From a virus, in IMG/VR virus record IMGVR_UViG_3300031951_000041, positions 1-64,000 of that record: a DNA stretch of 64,000 bases; one strand, written 5' to 3'. Shown here piece after piece: positions 7,154 to 16,276 of the stretch. Each line of letters begins with the position of its first letter. Position 1 is the stretch's first letter. Made by a program: the position numbers and the translations under genes. The notes under the pieces are model-generated. The model made no database searches. It was not told the DNA's origin and was given only the letters and a program-made list of their open reading frames with translations.

Positions 7154-9664
7154 ATGCTATACTATACCAATATTGTTACTCGCGGCAATTTCGTTTACTT
7201 TCGTGGTGTTCACGACGGTAAACGCATAAATGAAAAAATACCTTTCAAGCCCTCACTCTTCGTTCGTTCAGGTAAAGAGACAAAATATAAATCTCTTACA
7301 GGTGAGAATCTCGAAAGAATAAGATTCGACAGTCTCAACGAAGCTAGAGATTTCATTAAGAATTATAAGGAAGTTAGTAACTTTCCAATCTATGGAAATA
7401 CTAATTTCGTATATCAATTCATTAGCAAACTTTTTCCAGGTATTATAAAGTTTGATACGTCACATATGAAAATTGTGACCATTGATATAGAAACATCTAC
7501 TGAGTATGGCTTTCCTGACCCTCGAACTGCTCAAGAAGAGATCTTGCTGATTACCGTACAAGATTTTAATACCAAGAGATCTTTGTCTTTTGGTTGTAAA
7601 CCCTACTTGTGCAAAACCGAAGATTCAGAATATATTCAATGTAATGATGAATTCGATTTATTACGTAAGTTTATTGACCATCTTAAAAAGGATTATCCAG
7701 ATATTATAACTGGATGGAACGTTCAACTATTCGATATTGCATATTTATCTTCCCGAATTGAACGAGTATTAGGTAAGGATTCACTTAGCGAATGCTCACC
7801 CTGGGGGATGGTCCAGTTTAGAGAAGTCCCATTCTCCAGAGGTAGGACAGTGATGGCTTGCGACTGGCATGGTATCTCAGTGCTGGATTACATGGATCTA
7901 TATAAGAAATTCTCATATAAGGTTCAAGAGTCTTATTCTCTAGATTATATCTCTAAAGAAGAGTTAGGTAAGCAGAAGATCAAACATAACTATGGATCAT
8001 TCAAAGAATTCTATACAAAAGATTGGGAATTATTCGTAGACTATAATATTACAGACGTAAGACTAGTTGATGAACTAGAAGATAAGATGAAGCTTATTAA
8101 TCTTATCTTGACTATGGCGTATGATGCTAAGTGTAACTTTTTAGATATCTTCTCTTCAGTTCGCACCTGGGACTGTATACTGTATAATGCGTTGTTAAAG
8201 CGAGACATCATAGTACATAATCCACCAGGAGTGGACCCGGAAAGTGATAGACAGATTATGGGTGCGTACGTTAAAGAACCTGTACCTGGTCAGTATGATT
8301 GGGTAGTATCTTTTGACGCTACTTCGCTGTATCCTTCCATAATTATGTCCTGGAATATGTCTCCTGAGACATTAATTAACGGTCAAAAGTACTTAGCAGA
8401 TGACGAAAGATCGATACAAAAATTACTCGATAGAGAGTTCATAACTGATAATTTAAAAGAGAAAAACTATGCAATGACTGCTAACGGTCAATGTTTTAGT
8501 AGAGAAAAGAAAGGTATCTTTCCTGAGCTGATTGAATTTTATTTTGCTGAACGGCAGAAAGCTAAGAAGCTCATGTTAGAGATGCAGACGTTGTACGAAG
8601 AAACAAAAGATGAAAAATATCTAAAAGAGGTATCTAGTTTAAATTCTAAACAGATGGCAGCGAAGATTTTGATGAACTCGCTTTACGGTGCCATGGGTAA
8701 CATTTACTTTAGATACTATGATATACGAGTGGCTGAAGGTATTACCATGACCGGTCAATTTATTATTAGATCGGTCGCCAACAAACTTAACGAATTTATT
8801 AATAAGGAGTGTAAAACAAATGGAATTGATTATTCTTTTTATTCTGATACTGATTCTACCTATTTTACCTTGGGTAATTATGTCAAAAATGTCGGCAAAG
8901 ATGGACCAACGACCGGACTTGTGGAACAAATTGACCACTATTGCAGTACCAGAATCGAGCCTACTATCAACGCAACCTGCGACGAAGTCTCAAACTACCT
9001 CAACGCCTACCAAAAGAAAATCAAGTTCAAAAGAGAAGTAATCGCTGATCGGGGTGTTTGGATTGCTAAAAAACGCTATGCATTAAACGTACACAATGCA
9101 GAGGGTGTTGTTTACGACCCACCTAAACTCAAAGTGTTGGGTATGGAGATTGTTCGGTCATCGACACCCGCTCCTGTACGTAAAGCTCTTAAAGAAGCGG
9201 TAAGTATTGTTCTAACTAAAGATGAAGAAACGCTAAGAGCTTTTGTAAATAAACTGGAAAGTGAGTGGAGAAAGTTAGAACCAGAGGAGATATCTTTTCC
9301 ACGAAGTGTTAATGGGTTGAAAGAGTATAGCGATAAGACTAGTATCTTCCGAAAAGGTACTCCGATTCATGTGAGGGGTGCCTTGATATATAATCATTTA
9401 ATACGTAGTAGAGAACTTGAAAAACAATATCAGTTTATTCAAGAAGGTGACAAAATTAAGTTCGTTTATTTGAAGGAGCCGAATCCTTACAGTACCCATG
9501 TAATTACTTTCAATTCGGTTATTCCAAAAGAACTTAGACTTCGTGAATATGTAGATTATGAAACTATGTTTGAAAAGTCGTTTCTAGAACCGCTTAATTC
9601 ATTATTAAAATGTGTTGGGTGGAATATAAAAGAACAAGCCACATTAGAAGGATTATTTGTATGA
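7154..9664 (+). CDS. 43: DNA polymerase gp43 (family B with 3'-5' exonuclease)
   Basis: 836 residues in one uninterrupted ORF (T4: 898). Exonuclease motifs: DIETS with D111/E113, ITGWNVQLFDIAY (Exo II), YNITDVRLVDE (Exo III). Polymerase motifs: A FDATSLYPSI (D388), B K504-x3-NSLYGAMGN, C YSDTDS (D565, D567). All catalytic residues are present. No intein or intron is inserted at motifs A-C, frequent insertion sites. It replicates phage DNA with gp44/62/45, gp32 and the gp41/61 primosome. Stop overlaps the nuclease start as ATGA. Confidence 0.98.
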   Translation: MLYYTNIVTRGNFVYFRGVHDGKRINEKIPFKPSLFVRSGKETKYKSLTGENLERIRFDSLNEARDFIKNYKEVSNFPIYGNTNFVYQFISKLFPGIIKFDTSHMKIVTIDIETSTEYGFPDPRTAQEEILLITVQDFNTKRSLSFGCKPYLCKTEDSEYIQCNDEFDLLRKFIDHLKKDYPDIITGWNVQLFDIAYLSSRIERVLGKDSLSECSPWGMVQFREVPFSRGRTVMACDWHGISVLDYMDLYKKFSYKVQESYSLDYISKEELGKQKIKHNYGSFKEFYTKDWELFVDYNITDVRLVDELEDKMKLINLILTMAYDAKCNFLDIFSSVRTWDCILYNALLKRDIIVHNPPGVDPESDRQIMGAYVKEPVPGQYDWVVSFDATSLYPSIIMSWNMSPETLINGQKYLADDERSIQKLLDREFITDNLKEKNYAMTANGQCFSREKKGIFPELIEFYFAERQKAKKLMLEMQTLYEETKDEKYLKEVSSLNSKQMAAKILMNSLYGAMGNIYFRYYDIRVAEGITMTGQFIIRSVANKLNEFINKECKTNGIDYSFYSDTDSTYFTLGNYVKNVGKDGPTTGLVEQIDHYCSTRIEPTINATCDEVSNYLNAYQKKIKFKREVIADRGVWIAKKRYALNVHNAEGVVYDPPKLKVLGMEIVRSSTPAPVRKALKEAVSIVLTKDEETLRAFVNKLESEWRKLEPEEISFPRSVNGLKEYSDKTSIFRKGTPIHVRGALIYNHLIRSRELEKQYQFIQEGDKIKFVYLKEPNPYSTHVITFNSVIPKELRLREYVDYETMFEKSFLEPLNSLLKCVGWNIKEQATLEGLFV

Positions 9665-10098
9665 AAAAATTATTACTTTTACTAGCATTCTTACCCCTCC
9701 TTACATTTGCTCAAGGTAAACAGAAACCAGGCGTACTTTATGATGTAACCATTACACGCGTTAAAGATGGAGACACCGTAGCGTTTCAGGCTAACTGGCT
9801 TCCTGACCCACTACCTAAAGAACTCGCAGTGAGAGTGTTCGGGGTTGATACTCCAGAAAAAGGTCATCGCGCACAATGCCCCGCTGAAGACGCGAAAGGT
9901 AAGGCAGCGTCTGAGTTTACTAAAAACGCTGTTGCTAAGTCGTTAAAGCGTCAAGTGCTATTAATGGACTGGGATAAGTTTGGTGGTAGAGTGTTAGGTG
10001 ATGTAATTTTAGACGGGCAAAGCCTTCGTCAAATGCTTATTCAAAATGGTTATGCAAGAGAGTATTACGGTGAAGCGAAACAAAGCTGGTGCAATTGA
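9661..10098 (+). CDS. Exported thermonuclease-like (SNase) nuclease
   Basis: 145 residues from ATG 9661, coupled to gene 43 by ATGA. Signal peptide MKKLLLLLAFLPLLTFAQG. SNase fold motifs: TRVKDGDTVAFQ, VRVFGVDTPEKG (conserved R/D/E) and WDKFGGRVLGDV, then LIQNGYAREYYG. Catalytic Arg and Glu positions appear intact. A secreted nuclease in a DNA polymerase operon is odd; it may degrade DNA in the periplasm or exclude other phages. Confidence 0.88.
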   Translation: MKKLLLLLAFLPLLTFAQGKQKPGVLYDVTITRVKDGDTVAFQANWLPDPLPKELAVRVFGVDTPEKGHRAQCPAEDAKGKAASEFTKNAVAKSLKRQVLLMDWDKFGGRVLGDVILDGQSLRQMLIQNGYAREYYGEAKQSWCN

Positions 10099-10123
10099 TA
10101 TACAGAACTTTATACTCTATAAT
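10095..10123 (+). promoter_or_regulatory. Sigma70-like promoter for uvsX
   Basis: TTGATA 10095-10100, 17-bp spacer, TATAAT 10118-10123, 32 nt before the uvsX ATG. Confidence 0.75.
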
Positions 10124-10155
10124 ACAAGATAATACAAAATACATACGAGGTTATT

Positions 10156-11220
10156 ATGAGTCTTTTGGACAAGTTGAAAAAAAATACTACTATTAAAGAG
10201 ACAGATATACTATCTGATTCCAAGTTTTTTAATTCTAAGGACCTGATACAAACGTCAGTTCCGATGATCAATGTTGCACTTTCGGGCCGTCTTGACGGCG
10301 GCCTTACTCCTGGGTTAACAGTGTTTGCTGGACCCTCTAAGCATTTTAAAACCGCCTTTGCATTACTACTAGCAAAGTCATACCTGGAAAAATACGATGA
10401 TGCAGCTATTCTTTTTTATGATAGCGAGTTTGGGTCTCCTCAGTCTTACTTTGATAGCTTTGGCATTGATACGAAGAGAGTGGTCCATACTCCTATCACC
10501 GATATTGAGCAACTTAAGCACGACTCAATGGCTCAACTTAGCAATATTGAGCGCGGGGATCACGTTATCATCATCGTTGATTCTGTTGGTAATTTAGCAT
10601 CTAGAAAAGAAGTAGAAGATGCTATTGACGGTAAGTCAGTAGCTGATATGTCAAGGGCTAAGCAACTCAAGTCATTATTCAGAATGGTAACACCACATTT
10701 GACCATGAAGGATATTCCTATGGTAGTGGTTAATCATACCTATAAAGAGATTGGTTTATATCCTAGAGATATTGTTTCTGGTGGTACGGGTGTTTACTAC
10801 TCCGCTGATAATATTTACATTATCGGTCGTCAGCAGGATAAAGATGGTTCTGAATTGATCGGTTATAGCTTTATTATTAACGTTGAGAAATCACGTTATG
10901 TAAAAGAGAAATCTAAAATTGCTATTGATGTAAGTTTTGAAGGTGGTATTAGTAGATGGTCTGGTCTCCTGGATGTAGCTTTAGAGGGTGGGTTTGTAAC
11001 TAAACCATCCAACGGTTGGTATCAACGTAAAGGAGATGAAGCAAAGTATAGACTGAAAGATACAATGACTAAGGACTTCTGGTTACCTATTTTAAAGAAG
11101 CAAGAGTTTTCCGACTTTGTATCTAGTAAGTACCAAATCTCTTCATCGGATTTGATAGGCAGTGATCTATCTGAGGAATGGGAAGATATTAACGCAGAGT
11201 ATGATAAGGTAGAGACATAA
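10156..11220 (+). CDS. uvsX: UvsX RecA-like recombinase
   Basis: 354 residues (T4: 391). Walker A is G59-PSKHFKT-66; Walker B-like IIIVDSVGNLAS; downstream VVNHTYKEIGLYPRDIVSGG matches the L2/ATP-coupling region of UvsX. It forms filaments on ssDNA with UvsY and gp32 to drive recombination-dependent replication. An AATTTATT-free leader with ACGAGGT precedes ATG. The stop overlaps the next start. Confidence 0.95.
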   Translation: MSLLDKLKKNTTIKETDILSDSKFFNSKDLIQTSVPMINVALSGRLDGGLTPGLTVFAGPSKHFKTAFALLLAKSYLEKYDDAAILFYDSEFGSPQSYFDSFGIDTKRVVHTPITDIEQLKHDSMAQLSNIERGDHVIIIVDSVGNLASRKEVEDAIDGKSVADMSRAKQLKSLFRMVTPHLTMKDIPMVVVNHTYKEIGLYPRDIVSGGTGVYYSADNIYIIGRQQDKDGSELIGYSFIINVEKSRYVKEKSKIAIDVSFEGGISRWSGLLDVALEGGFVTKPSNGWYQRKGDEAKYRLKDTMTKDFWLPILKKQEFSDFVSSKYQISSSDLIGSDLSEEWEDINAEYDKVET

Positions 11221-11582
11221 TGGGTAGAAGAATTACACATGAGGTTAATTTCTTCGAGGACGGGGACATTACTCCTAATAAGGGGTATAGAAACAAGTTA
11301 TTTAAACCCTGGTTTCAAGATGAGAGCTGGGGTGTAGAAATTATTGACGGTTACTACAAAGACACTATCGTACAGTTTAAAGAGATTGAATTTGTAGAGA
11401 GTGAAGAAGGTAATATTAGTCTAGATTACCATCTTATTCATAGACCTGCTGTTATCACCTCAGAAGAAATACAAAGTGAGGAGTTTAAAGGTTTGTTATC
11501 TATAATTATAGAAGATGTTCTTAGAGAAGCCCTGGAAGCAAATGAGACTAGAGACAACCATTCTGAAAAATCTGGTTCATAA
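11220..11582 (+). CDS. Conserved small protein between uvsX and gene 41
   Basis: 120 residues, acidic, with a WFQDESWGVEIIDG stretch and an acidic C-terminal helix. A protein of this size at this position is a regular feature of T4-like cyanophages; no function known to me. It shares one base with uvsX and overlaps gene 41 by 41 nt. Confidence 0.75.
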   Translation: MGRRITHEVNFFEDGDITPNKGYRNKLFKPWFQDESWGVEIIDGYYKDTIVQFKEIEFVESEEGNISLDYHLIHRPAVITSEEIQSEEFKGLLSIIIEDVLREALEANETRDNHSEKSGS

Positions 11583-12939
11583 CGAACCTTATGCACGCAA
11601 AGTATTACCGTTCTTAGTTAAAGAATATTTTACAGATCTTACTGATCGATCTGTTTTTGATTTAATCTCTCAATTTATACAGAAGTATAATAAGACTCCT
11701 ACTGTTGAAATCCTGGAGTTATCCTTACAAAATACTAATGTTAAAGAGCAAGCCTATTCAGATGCAAGTAACTTAATTAAAGAACTTCAAGATTACCAAG
11801 ATATCGATACTAACTGGTTAGTATCTGAGACTGAGAAGTTTTGCAGAGACAAGGCTGTATACAATGCTATTTTAAAATCTATTGGTGTATTGGAAGGTAC
11901 CGATAAGACAACAAATAAAGATGGTATACCTTCATTACTACAAGAAGCATTAGGAGTATGTTTTGATTCTTCTGTGGGCCACGATTATTTTGAGGATGTA
12001 TCTAACCGGTATGACTCTTATCATAATGTAGAGACACGAGTACCTTTTGATCTTGATCTTTTCAATAAGATTACAAAAGGTGGTTTGCCTAACAAGACAC
12101 TTAATATTGCTTTAGCAGGTACGGGTGTCGGTAAATCTTTGTTTATGTGCCACGTAGCTGCAAGTACGTTGAGTCAAGGTAAGAATGTTCTATACATTAC
12201 TATGGAAATGGCAGAAGAACGTATTGCCGAACGTATTGATGCAAATCTACTTAATATCGAGATGGATCAAATAAAAGATCTACCTAAACAGATGTTTGAA
12301 AGTAGAGTAAAGAAGATTTCAGATAAGTCACACGGTAAGTTAATTATAAAAGAATACCCGACTTCTTCAGCACACTCAGGACACTTTAAATCTTTACTTA
12401 ACGAGTTAGCTCTAAAGAGATCTTTTGTACCTGAGATTATATTTATTGACTACTTGAACATTTGTACATCGTCAAGATTTAAACCAGGTGGAAGTGTAAA
12501 TTCTTATACATATGTTAAAGCCATAGCAGAAGAGTTGCGTGGTCTTGCTGTAGAATTTAACTTACCTATCGTGTCAGCTACTCAGACGACGAGATCTGGT
12601 TTTTCGAATACTGATGTAGATCTGACAGATACATCCGAATCATTCGGACTACCTGCAACAGCAGACTTTATGTTTGCGCTTATAACTACAGAAGAACTAG
12701 AGCAACTTAATCAGATTATGGTAAAGCAGTTGAAGAATCGTTACAATGATCCTTCGTTCCATAAACGTTTTGTTATTGGTGTAGATCGTGCTAAGATGAA
12801 GTTATATGATCTTGAACAGACAGCTCAGAAACTAGCTGATTCAGGACCAGGTTTTGCTGTTGACGATGATGAGCCAGAGATTAATTTTGCTAAATTTCTA
12901 AAGGCGAAACCAAAAGACTTTTCTGGTATAAAGGTTTAA
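11542..12939 (+). CDS. 41: Replicative DNA helicase gp41 (DnaB family)
   Basis: 465 residues from ATG 11542 (GGAAG 5-9 nt upstream; an upstream in-frame start at 11515 is less likely). Walker A G193-TGVGKS; VLYITMEMAEERIAERID is the DnaB H1a segment; FIDYLNICTS is Walker B; SATQTTRSG and LKNRYNDP are the H3/H4 region. Hexameric 5'-3' helicase of the replisome, loaded by gp59 and partnered with gp61. Confidence 0.96.
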   Translation: MRLETTILKNLVHNEPYARKVLPFLVKEYFTDLTDRSVFDLISQFIQKYNKTPTVEILELSLQNTNVKEQAYSDASNLIKELQDYQDIDTNWLVSETEKFCRDKAVYNAILKSIGVLEGTDKTTNKDGIPSLLQEALGVCFDSSVGHDYFEDVSNRYDSYHNVETRVPFDLDLFNKITKGGLPNKTLNIALAGTGVGKSLFMCHVAASTLSQGKNVLYITMEMAEERIAERIDANLLNIEMDQIKDLPKQMFESRVKKISDKSHGKLIIKEYPTSSAHSGHFKSLLNELALKRSFVPEIIFIDYLNICTSSRFKPGGSVNSYTYVKAIAEELRGLAVEFNLPIVSATQTTRSGFSNTDVDLTDTSESFGLPATADFMFALITTEELEQLNQIMVKQLKNRYNDPSFHKRFVIGVDRAKMKLYDLEQTAQKLADSGPGFAVDDDEPEINFAKFLKAKPKDFSGIKV

Positions 12940-12950
12940 AAGGATGTATA

Positions 12951-13601
12951 ATGTTTTTAGGGTTCGCAATAGATGGTGCTCTTAGCAACATAAAGTACTC
13001 CCTGTTGGGTGTTAATACATTTCGTCGCATTACAGCGGTGTTAAATTGCGAATTTAAAAAACAAAATCTACCAATAACCTTTAAATATGAAACGTTTAAA
13101 AACTACGATGTATTTGATTACAGTGTAGGAGGTATTTACGATTCAAATAACGACAGATGTTACATAGTACTTCACTTTTCAACGAATAAGAGATTCTATC
13201 TCGAGGAAAGAGAATGGGATAAATTTAAGTTTCATATTTCCCAAGCTTGCCAGCATGAATTAATTCATAAGTATCAAAATCAATTCAGAGAAAATAATTT
13301 TGAATATGAACCTATTGACCTAAGATCGCTTCAACAAGGTAGCATTGACGACGAGCAGAATTACCTTTCATGTTTAGATGAGATTGATGCTTATGCACAT
13401 GATATCGCCATGGAAATAAAGTTTCATTACCCCTACTTCAATCCCTACTTTGTTTTATCCTCAATAAGTAAAAGACGTAAATTAGACTCATATAATTATT
13501 ATCGTAATACTTTTAAACACGAAGATTGGTCATACATTCGTAAGTTACTTTTAAAGAAAACTTATAAATGGCTTCCATATGTAACTTACTCTAAGGACTA
13601 A
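12951..13601 (+). CDS. Putative zinc metallopeptidase-like protein
   Basis: 216 residues. CQHELIHKYQ (about residue 99) is an HExxH-type zincin motif, here H-E-L-I-H. Downstream SCLDEIDAYAHDIAME could supply the third ligand (E or D). The C-terminal third is basic and aromatic. A similar protein occurs beside helicase genes in other T4-like phages as far as I recall; activity is unproven. Confidence 0.6.
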   Translation: MFLGFAIDGALSNIKYSLLGVNTFRRITAVLNCEFKKQNLPITFKYETFKNYDVFDYSVGGIYDSNNDRCYIVLHFSTNKRFYLEEREWDKFKFHISQACQHELIHKYQNQFRENNFEYEPIDLRSLQQGSIDDEQNYLSCLDEIDAYAHDIAMEIKFHYPYFNPYFVLSSISKRRKLDSYNYYRNTFKHEDWSYIRKLLLKKTYKWLPYVTYSKD

Positions 13602-13751
13602 ATGGATTATTCTTGGCTTAACATTACAGAAATTTTGTTACTACTTCTAGCATGTTCACTATGTTACAAAGCGGGTAAATTAAAAGGGGCAGTTGAACTT
13701 GCCAATGCGTTAATTGATGAAGGTAAAATTACTGTCGAAGATTTAAAGTAA
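13602..13751 (+). CDS. Small membrane protein, 49 aa
   Basis: Reads MDYSWLNITEILLLLLACSL and onward to ITVEDLK. One membrane segment at about residues 8-22, then an amphipathic helix. ATG directly follows the stop of the previous gene, and ACTAAGGAC lies just upstream. Short but well formed. No family recognised. Confidence 0.6.
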   Translation: MDYSWLNITEILLLLLACSLCYKAGKLKGAVELANALIDEGKITVEDLK

Positions 13752-13777
13752 CTATGGCATTTATCTCCTGTTTGGTC

Positions 13778-13783
13778 TATAAT
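13778..13783 (+). promoter_or_regulatory. Possible promoter -10 box
   Basis: GGTCTATAAT ending at 13783, with no good -35 at 16-18 bp. It is the same TCTATAAT shape as the uvsX and 2.6-kb promoters and is followed by TAAGGAGG for the gene at 13803. Could be a middle promoter. Confidence 0.45.
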
Positions 13784-13802
13784 GAACATCTAAGGAGGAA
13801 AT

Positions 13803-14060
13803 ATGACACAGACAAACTCAAGACAACGTGTAAAAGTAGATACTATTGGTACTGAAGGTATGGAATCGCTTTTCGAAGCATATCGTAACGAAGATATCAA
13901 TACGTTTCGTAATACCTGTATTGGTATTATTCAGAAGTCGGCAGGTGACCCTCTTAAGAAAGATACCTTTACCAGTATCTTGCTAAAAGCTACATCTAAA
14001 GACTTTATGGTTACTAAGGTAACTAATTATCTTATGGCAGGGCAAGGTTTGGGTGTTTAA
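13803..14060 (+). CDS. Conserved hypothetical protein, 85 aa
   Basis: Starts after an ideal AAGGAGGAAAT ribosome binding site, implying high expression. Helical, with TEGMESLFEAYRNEDINTF and a C-terminal NYLMAGQGLGV. I recall no function. It probably forms an operon with the next gene (17-nt gap). Confidence 0.7.
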   Translation: MTQTNSRQRVKVDTIGTEGMESLFEAYRNEDINTFRNTCIGIIQKSAGDPLKKDTFTSILLKATSKDFMVTKVTNYLMAGQGLGV

Positions 14061-14077
14061 TTTATAATGGAGGTAAT

Positions 14078-14404
14078 ATGAGCAAGTTCACAGTAGCAGG
14101 TGTTTCAAGATGTAAGGATCAAGTAAAGGTTCGCTTTTGCTCTGATAAAATCCTACGTATCAAAAATCTACAAAAACAGGGCGATACAGATATTCAACTA
14201 ATCGACCTTCCTAACGAAATGACTAAAGAAGAAGCGTGTAAGTATCTTCTTACGTTAGACGAATTCAAAGCTTTTCACTTCGATATCGGGTATGTAATGT
14301 CCCAAAAGAAGTTGACAGTAACCAAGAAAGCGCCTATAATTAAAATCTCAGAAGTTGAAGAAGATAAAGAGCTAGAGAGTATTAAAGAACTCGCAGCAGC
14401 TTAA
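14078..14404 (+). CDS. Conserved phage protein, 108 aa
   Basis: MSKFTVAGVSRCKDQVKVRF and DTDIQLIDLPNEMTKEEACK form a pattern familiar from T4-type cyanophages. Acidic Glu-rich tail. GGAGGTAAT precedes the ATG. A strong hairpin follows immediately. Function unknown. Confidence 0.75.
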   Translation: MSKFTVAGVSRCKDQVKVRFCSDKILRIKNLQKQGDTDIQLIDLPNEMTKEEACKYLLTLDEFKAFHFDIGYVMSQKKLTVTKKAPIIKISEVEEDKELESIKELAAA

Positions 14405-14411
14405 TCTAACG

Positions 14412-14448
14412 GTAACGTAGGAATGACCGCCGCCTACGTTACTTTTCT
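14412..14448 (+). terminator. Hairpin, probable terminator
   Basis: Perfect 10-bp stem GTAACGTAGG (14412-14421) / CCTACGTTAC (14433-14442), 11-nt loop, then TTTTCTT. Ends the 13803-14404 unit. Confidence 0.7.
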
Positions 14449-14473
14449 TGTGGCGGGGCTTTTAGGAGTGACT

Positions 14474-14722
14474 ATGTCATTGCAAACTAAAGTGTTGAAC
14501 GTTCTTCGTTCTGGTAAGCAGTTCACCGCAGGTCAGATCGCTGGCTTGTTCGGTTCTACCGAGAGCTCGGTAGCTGCTCGTGTTTCTGAGCTTCGTGCTC
14601 AGGGCTACTCCATCTATAGCAACACCGCTAAGAATGGTAAGACAGCTTACCGTCTTGGCAAGCCTTCACGGGCTATGGTTGCTGCAGCTTACGCTGTTGG
14701 TGGTAGCCAGATGTTCCAGTAA
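14474..14722 (+). CDS. Small winged-helix/HTH DNA-binding protein
   Basis: 82 residues from ATG 14474 (TAGGAGTG upstream). KQFTAGQIAGLFGSTESSVA is a helix-turn-helix, followed by RVSELRAQGYSIYSN (recognition helix and wing) and TAYRLGKPSRAM. This small protein type is widespread in phages. It sits isolated between two terminators, and its GC content is visibly higher than its neighbours, suggesting separate origin. Probably a transcription regulator. Confidence 0.75.
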   Translation: MSLQTKVLNVLRSGKQFTAGQIAGLFGSTESSVAARVSELRAQGYSIYSNTAKNGKTAYRLGKPSRAMVAAAYAVGGSQMFQ

Positions 14723-14733
14723 TCTAACTGGTA

Positions 14734-14760
14734 CCCGGCGGGAAACCGCTGGGTTTTTAT
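14734..14760 (+). terminator. Rho-independent terminator
   Basis: 8-bp stem CCCGGCGG / CCGCTGGG (one G-T pair) closed by a GAAA tetraloop, then TTTTTATT. Strong, and placed right after the HTH gene. Confidence 0.88.
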
Positions 14761-14761
14761 T

Positions 14762-15025
14762 ATGCCTTTATACCTAGTAGAGACAATTAGTACCTTCCGT
14801 ATCCGTTACGTTATTGATTGTAAAGAAGCAGAACATGCAGGTGATACAGTAGTATGTGAAGAAGCTCCTGAGTTTTCACAGAAACATATTGGTGAAGATA
14901 TTATCGGCATTCGTGAGATCACATATGATGAATTTAAACACATGAATGAAAACTTAGAACCTCATGAGAACGGCTCTCCATGGATGGGTGATAAGCTAAT
15001 TCATATTGTTGACTACGACAGATAA
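14762..15025 (+). CDS. Conserved phage protein, 87 aa
   Basis: Reads MPLYLVETISTFRIRYVIDC; the C-terminus contains SPWMGDKLIHIVDYDR. Beta-rich start and acidic middle. The ATG overlaps the U-tract of the terminator, so its leader must start very close or be made by readthrough. Family seen in marine T4-like phages; function unknown. Confidence 0.7.
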   Translation: MPLYLVETISTFRIRYVIDCKEAEHAGDTVVCEEAPEFSQKHIGEDIIGIREITYDEFKHMNENLEPHENGSPWMGDKLIHIVDYDR

Positions 15026-15046
15026 TGTAAGATTTTCAATTACAAG

Positions 15047-15068
15047 CCCCTCGAAAGAGGGGTTTTTT
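15047..15068 (+). terminator. Rho-independent terminator
   Basis: CCCCTC / GAGGGG stem with a GAAA tetraloop and six T. It insulates the late promoter immediately downstream. Confidence 0.9.
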
Positions 15069-15072
15069 ATAG

Positions 15073-15080
15073 TATAAATA
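15073..15080 (+). promoter_or_regulatory. T4-type late promoter TATAAATA
   Basis: Exact TATAAATA, with ATG 15086 starting six bases after the last A. By T4 spacing the start point would coincide with the ATG. It opens the late virion block. Confidence 0.8.
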
Positions 15081-15085
15081 TTGTA

Positions 15086-16276
15086 ATGGAAAAGAAAATC
15101 GATATTGATAGTATTGCTGCGGCACTATCTCCAAGGAAGACAATTATCACTTCTCTGAGAAAGAAGCTCGGAGAATTAGATAGCGCTTTGTCTCAAATTG
15201 AATCGTATCGTGTACCGGTTAAGGTAGTTTTTTTCGGTAAGAGTGTTGCTTTTAGAGTAGGTTCTAGTTCTATAAAAGATATTAAAGTAGAAGGTATCAC
15301 AGGATTACTTACCGGGTTTAAAGGGGAATTTAGAGGTGATTTTTTAGATGAGTTTTTGAAGTTAGTTTCTAACCCTGGTATTATTAATAAACAGAAATTA
15401 GTTATACTGTCAGCAGGTTATTATATATTATTCAGACGTAATGATGTATTAACGGAGATTGATAAGAGTGTGCAAGCTGAATCAGCACAAATTATTCAAA
15501 CTTCTTCTGAGTTAGCTCAACTAAAAAGAAATGGTGAGTCTATTGCAATAAAGCTAGGTAAAGAAATATATAAGGTTGACGAATTTAAAAAGGTACCAGC
15601 TACCCCTAAAGCTGATGCTGCTTTTTACTATCAAAATAAACCAGTAATTTACCTGTCATTGAAAAAGGGTGCAGGTCCTGCTAATTTTCAACAGTATGGT
15701 GGCTGGGCTGGTGACTTAGGGATAAAAACAAGACATGATGTAAGGGGTAAGCCTATTTTTGAAAATTTTGTAGCACGTGTTGAAAATATATTTGCAAATC
15801 TTGGTCTTGTACCAGATCAAAACGGTAGATTTAATTTTAATGATTTAAAAAAAGGTTCATATTTCGGTAACCCTATTACTAATGAGTACGTAGGTTACAA
15901 AGTAAAATTTGGTAAAGATTATTCACCTTCTTCTTCTTTTGGTATTAACAATGTTCACGCCTTAGTAGATGGGGATATTAAATTTAAGTATGAACAAGGC
16001 TACTACACATTAGATGGTCAATATCATTTTGAGCTTAACCCTATTCTGGAACCTAATATGCTTAAAAGATCACAAAATGATGAAATATATAAACCTGTTT
16101 TAATGGTATATAAATCAGAAGGACAGGGTCTTAATCAAGGCGGATTCTCCAACGCACGTGCTGCTATTTGGCCTAATAATAGAGTAGCTCAATCAGCGGT
16201 AGACAAGTTTAATCTCGCAGAGCAACTTATAAAAAGCAAACAGATTGATAAATTAAAGGAAACGTTCCTTAAATGA
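15086..16276 (+). CDS. Conserved late phage protein, possible PD-(D/E)XK-like fold
   Basis: 396 residues. N-terminal ~150 residues are helical/beta with no motif. The central pattern KADAAFYYQNKPVIYLSLKK followed by GGWAGDLG resembles a family in T4-like phages with the order K-x-D ... (I/Y)xSxK, which can be read as a degenerate nuclease core. That reading is tentative. Expressed from the perfect late promoter, so a virion or morphogenesis role is likely. Overlaps the next gene (ATGA). Confidence 0.6.
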   Translation: MEKKIDIDSIAAALSPRKTIITSLRKKLGELDSALSQIESYRVPVKVVFFGKSVAFRVGSSSIKDIKVEGITGLLTGFKGEFRGDFLDEFLKLVSNPGIINKQKLVILSAGYYILFRRNDVLTEIDKSVQAESAQIIQTSSELAQLKRNGESIAIKLGKEIYKVDEFKKVPATPKADAAFYYQNKPVIYLSLKKGAGPANFQQYGGWAGDLGIKTRHDVRGKPIFENFVARVENIFANLGLVPDQNGRFNFNDLKKGSYFGNPITNEYVGYKVKFGKDYSPSSSFGINNVHALVDGDIKFKYEQGYYTLDGQYHFELNPILEPNMLKRSQNDEIYKPVLMVYKSEGQGLNQGGFSNARAAIWPNNRVAQSAVDKFNLAEQLIKSKQIDKLKETFLK

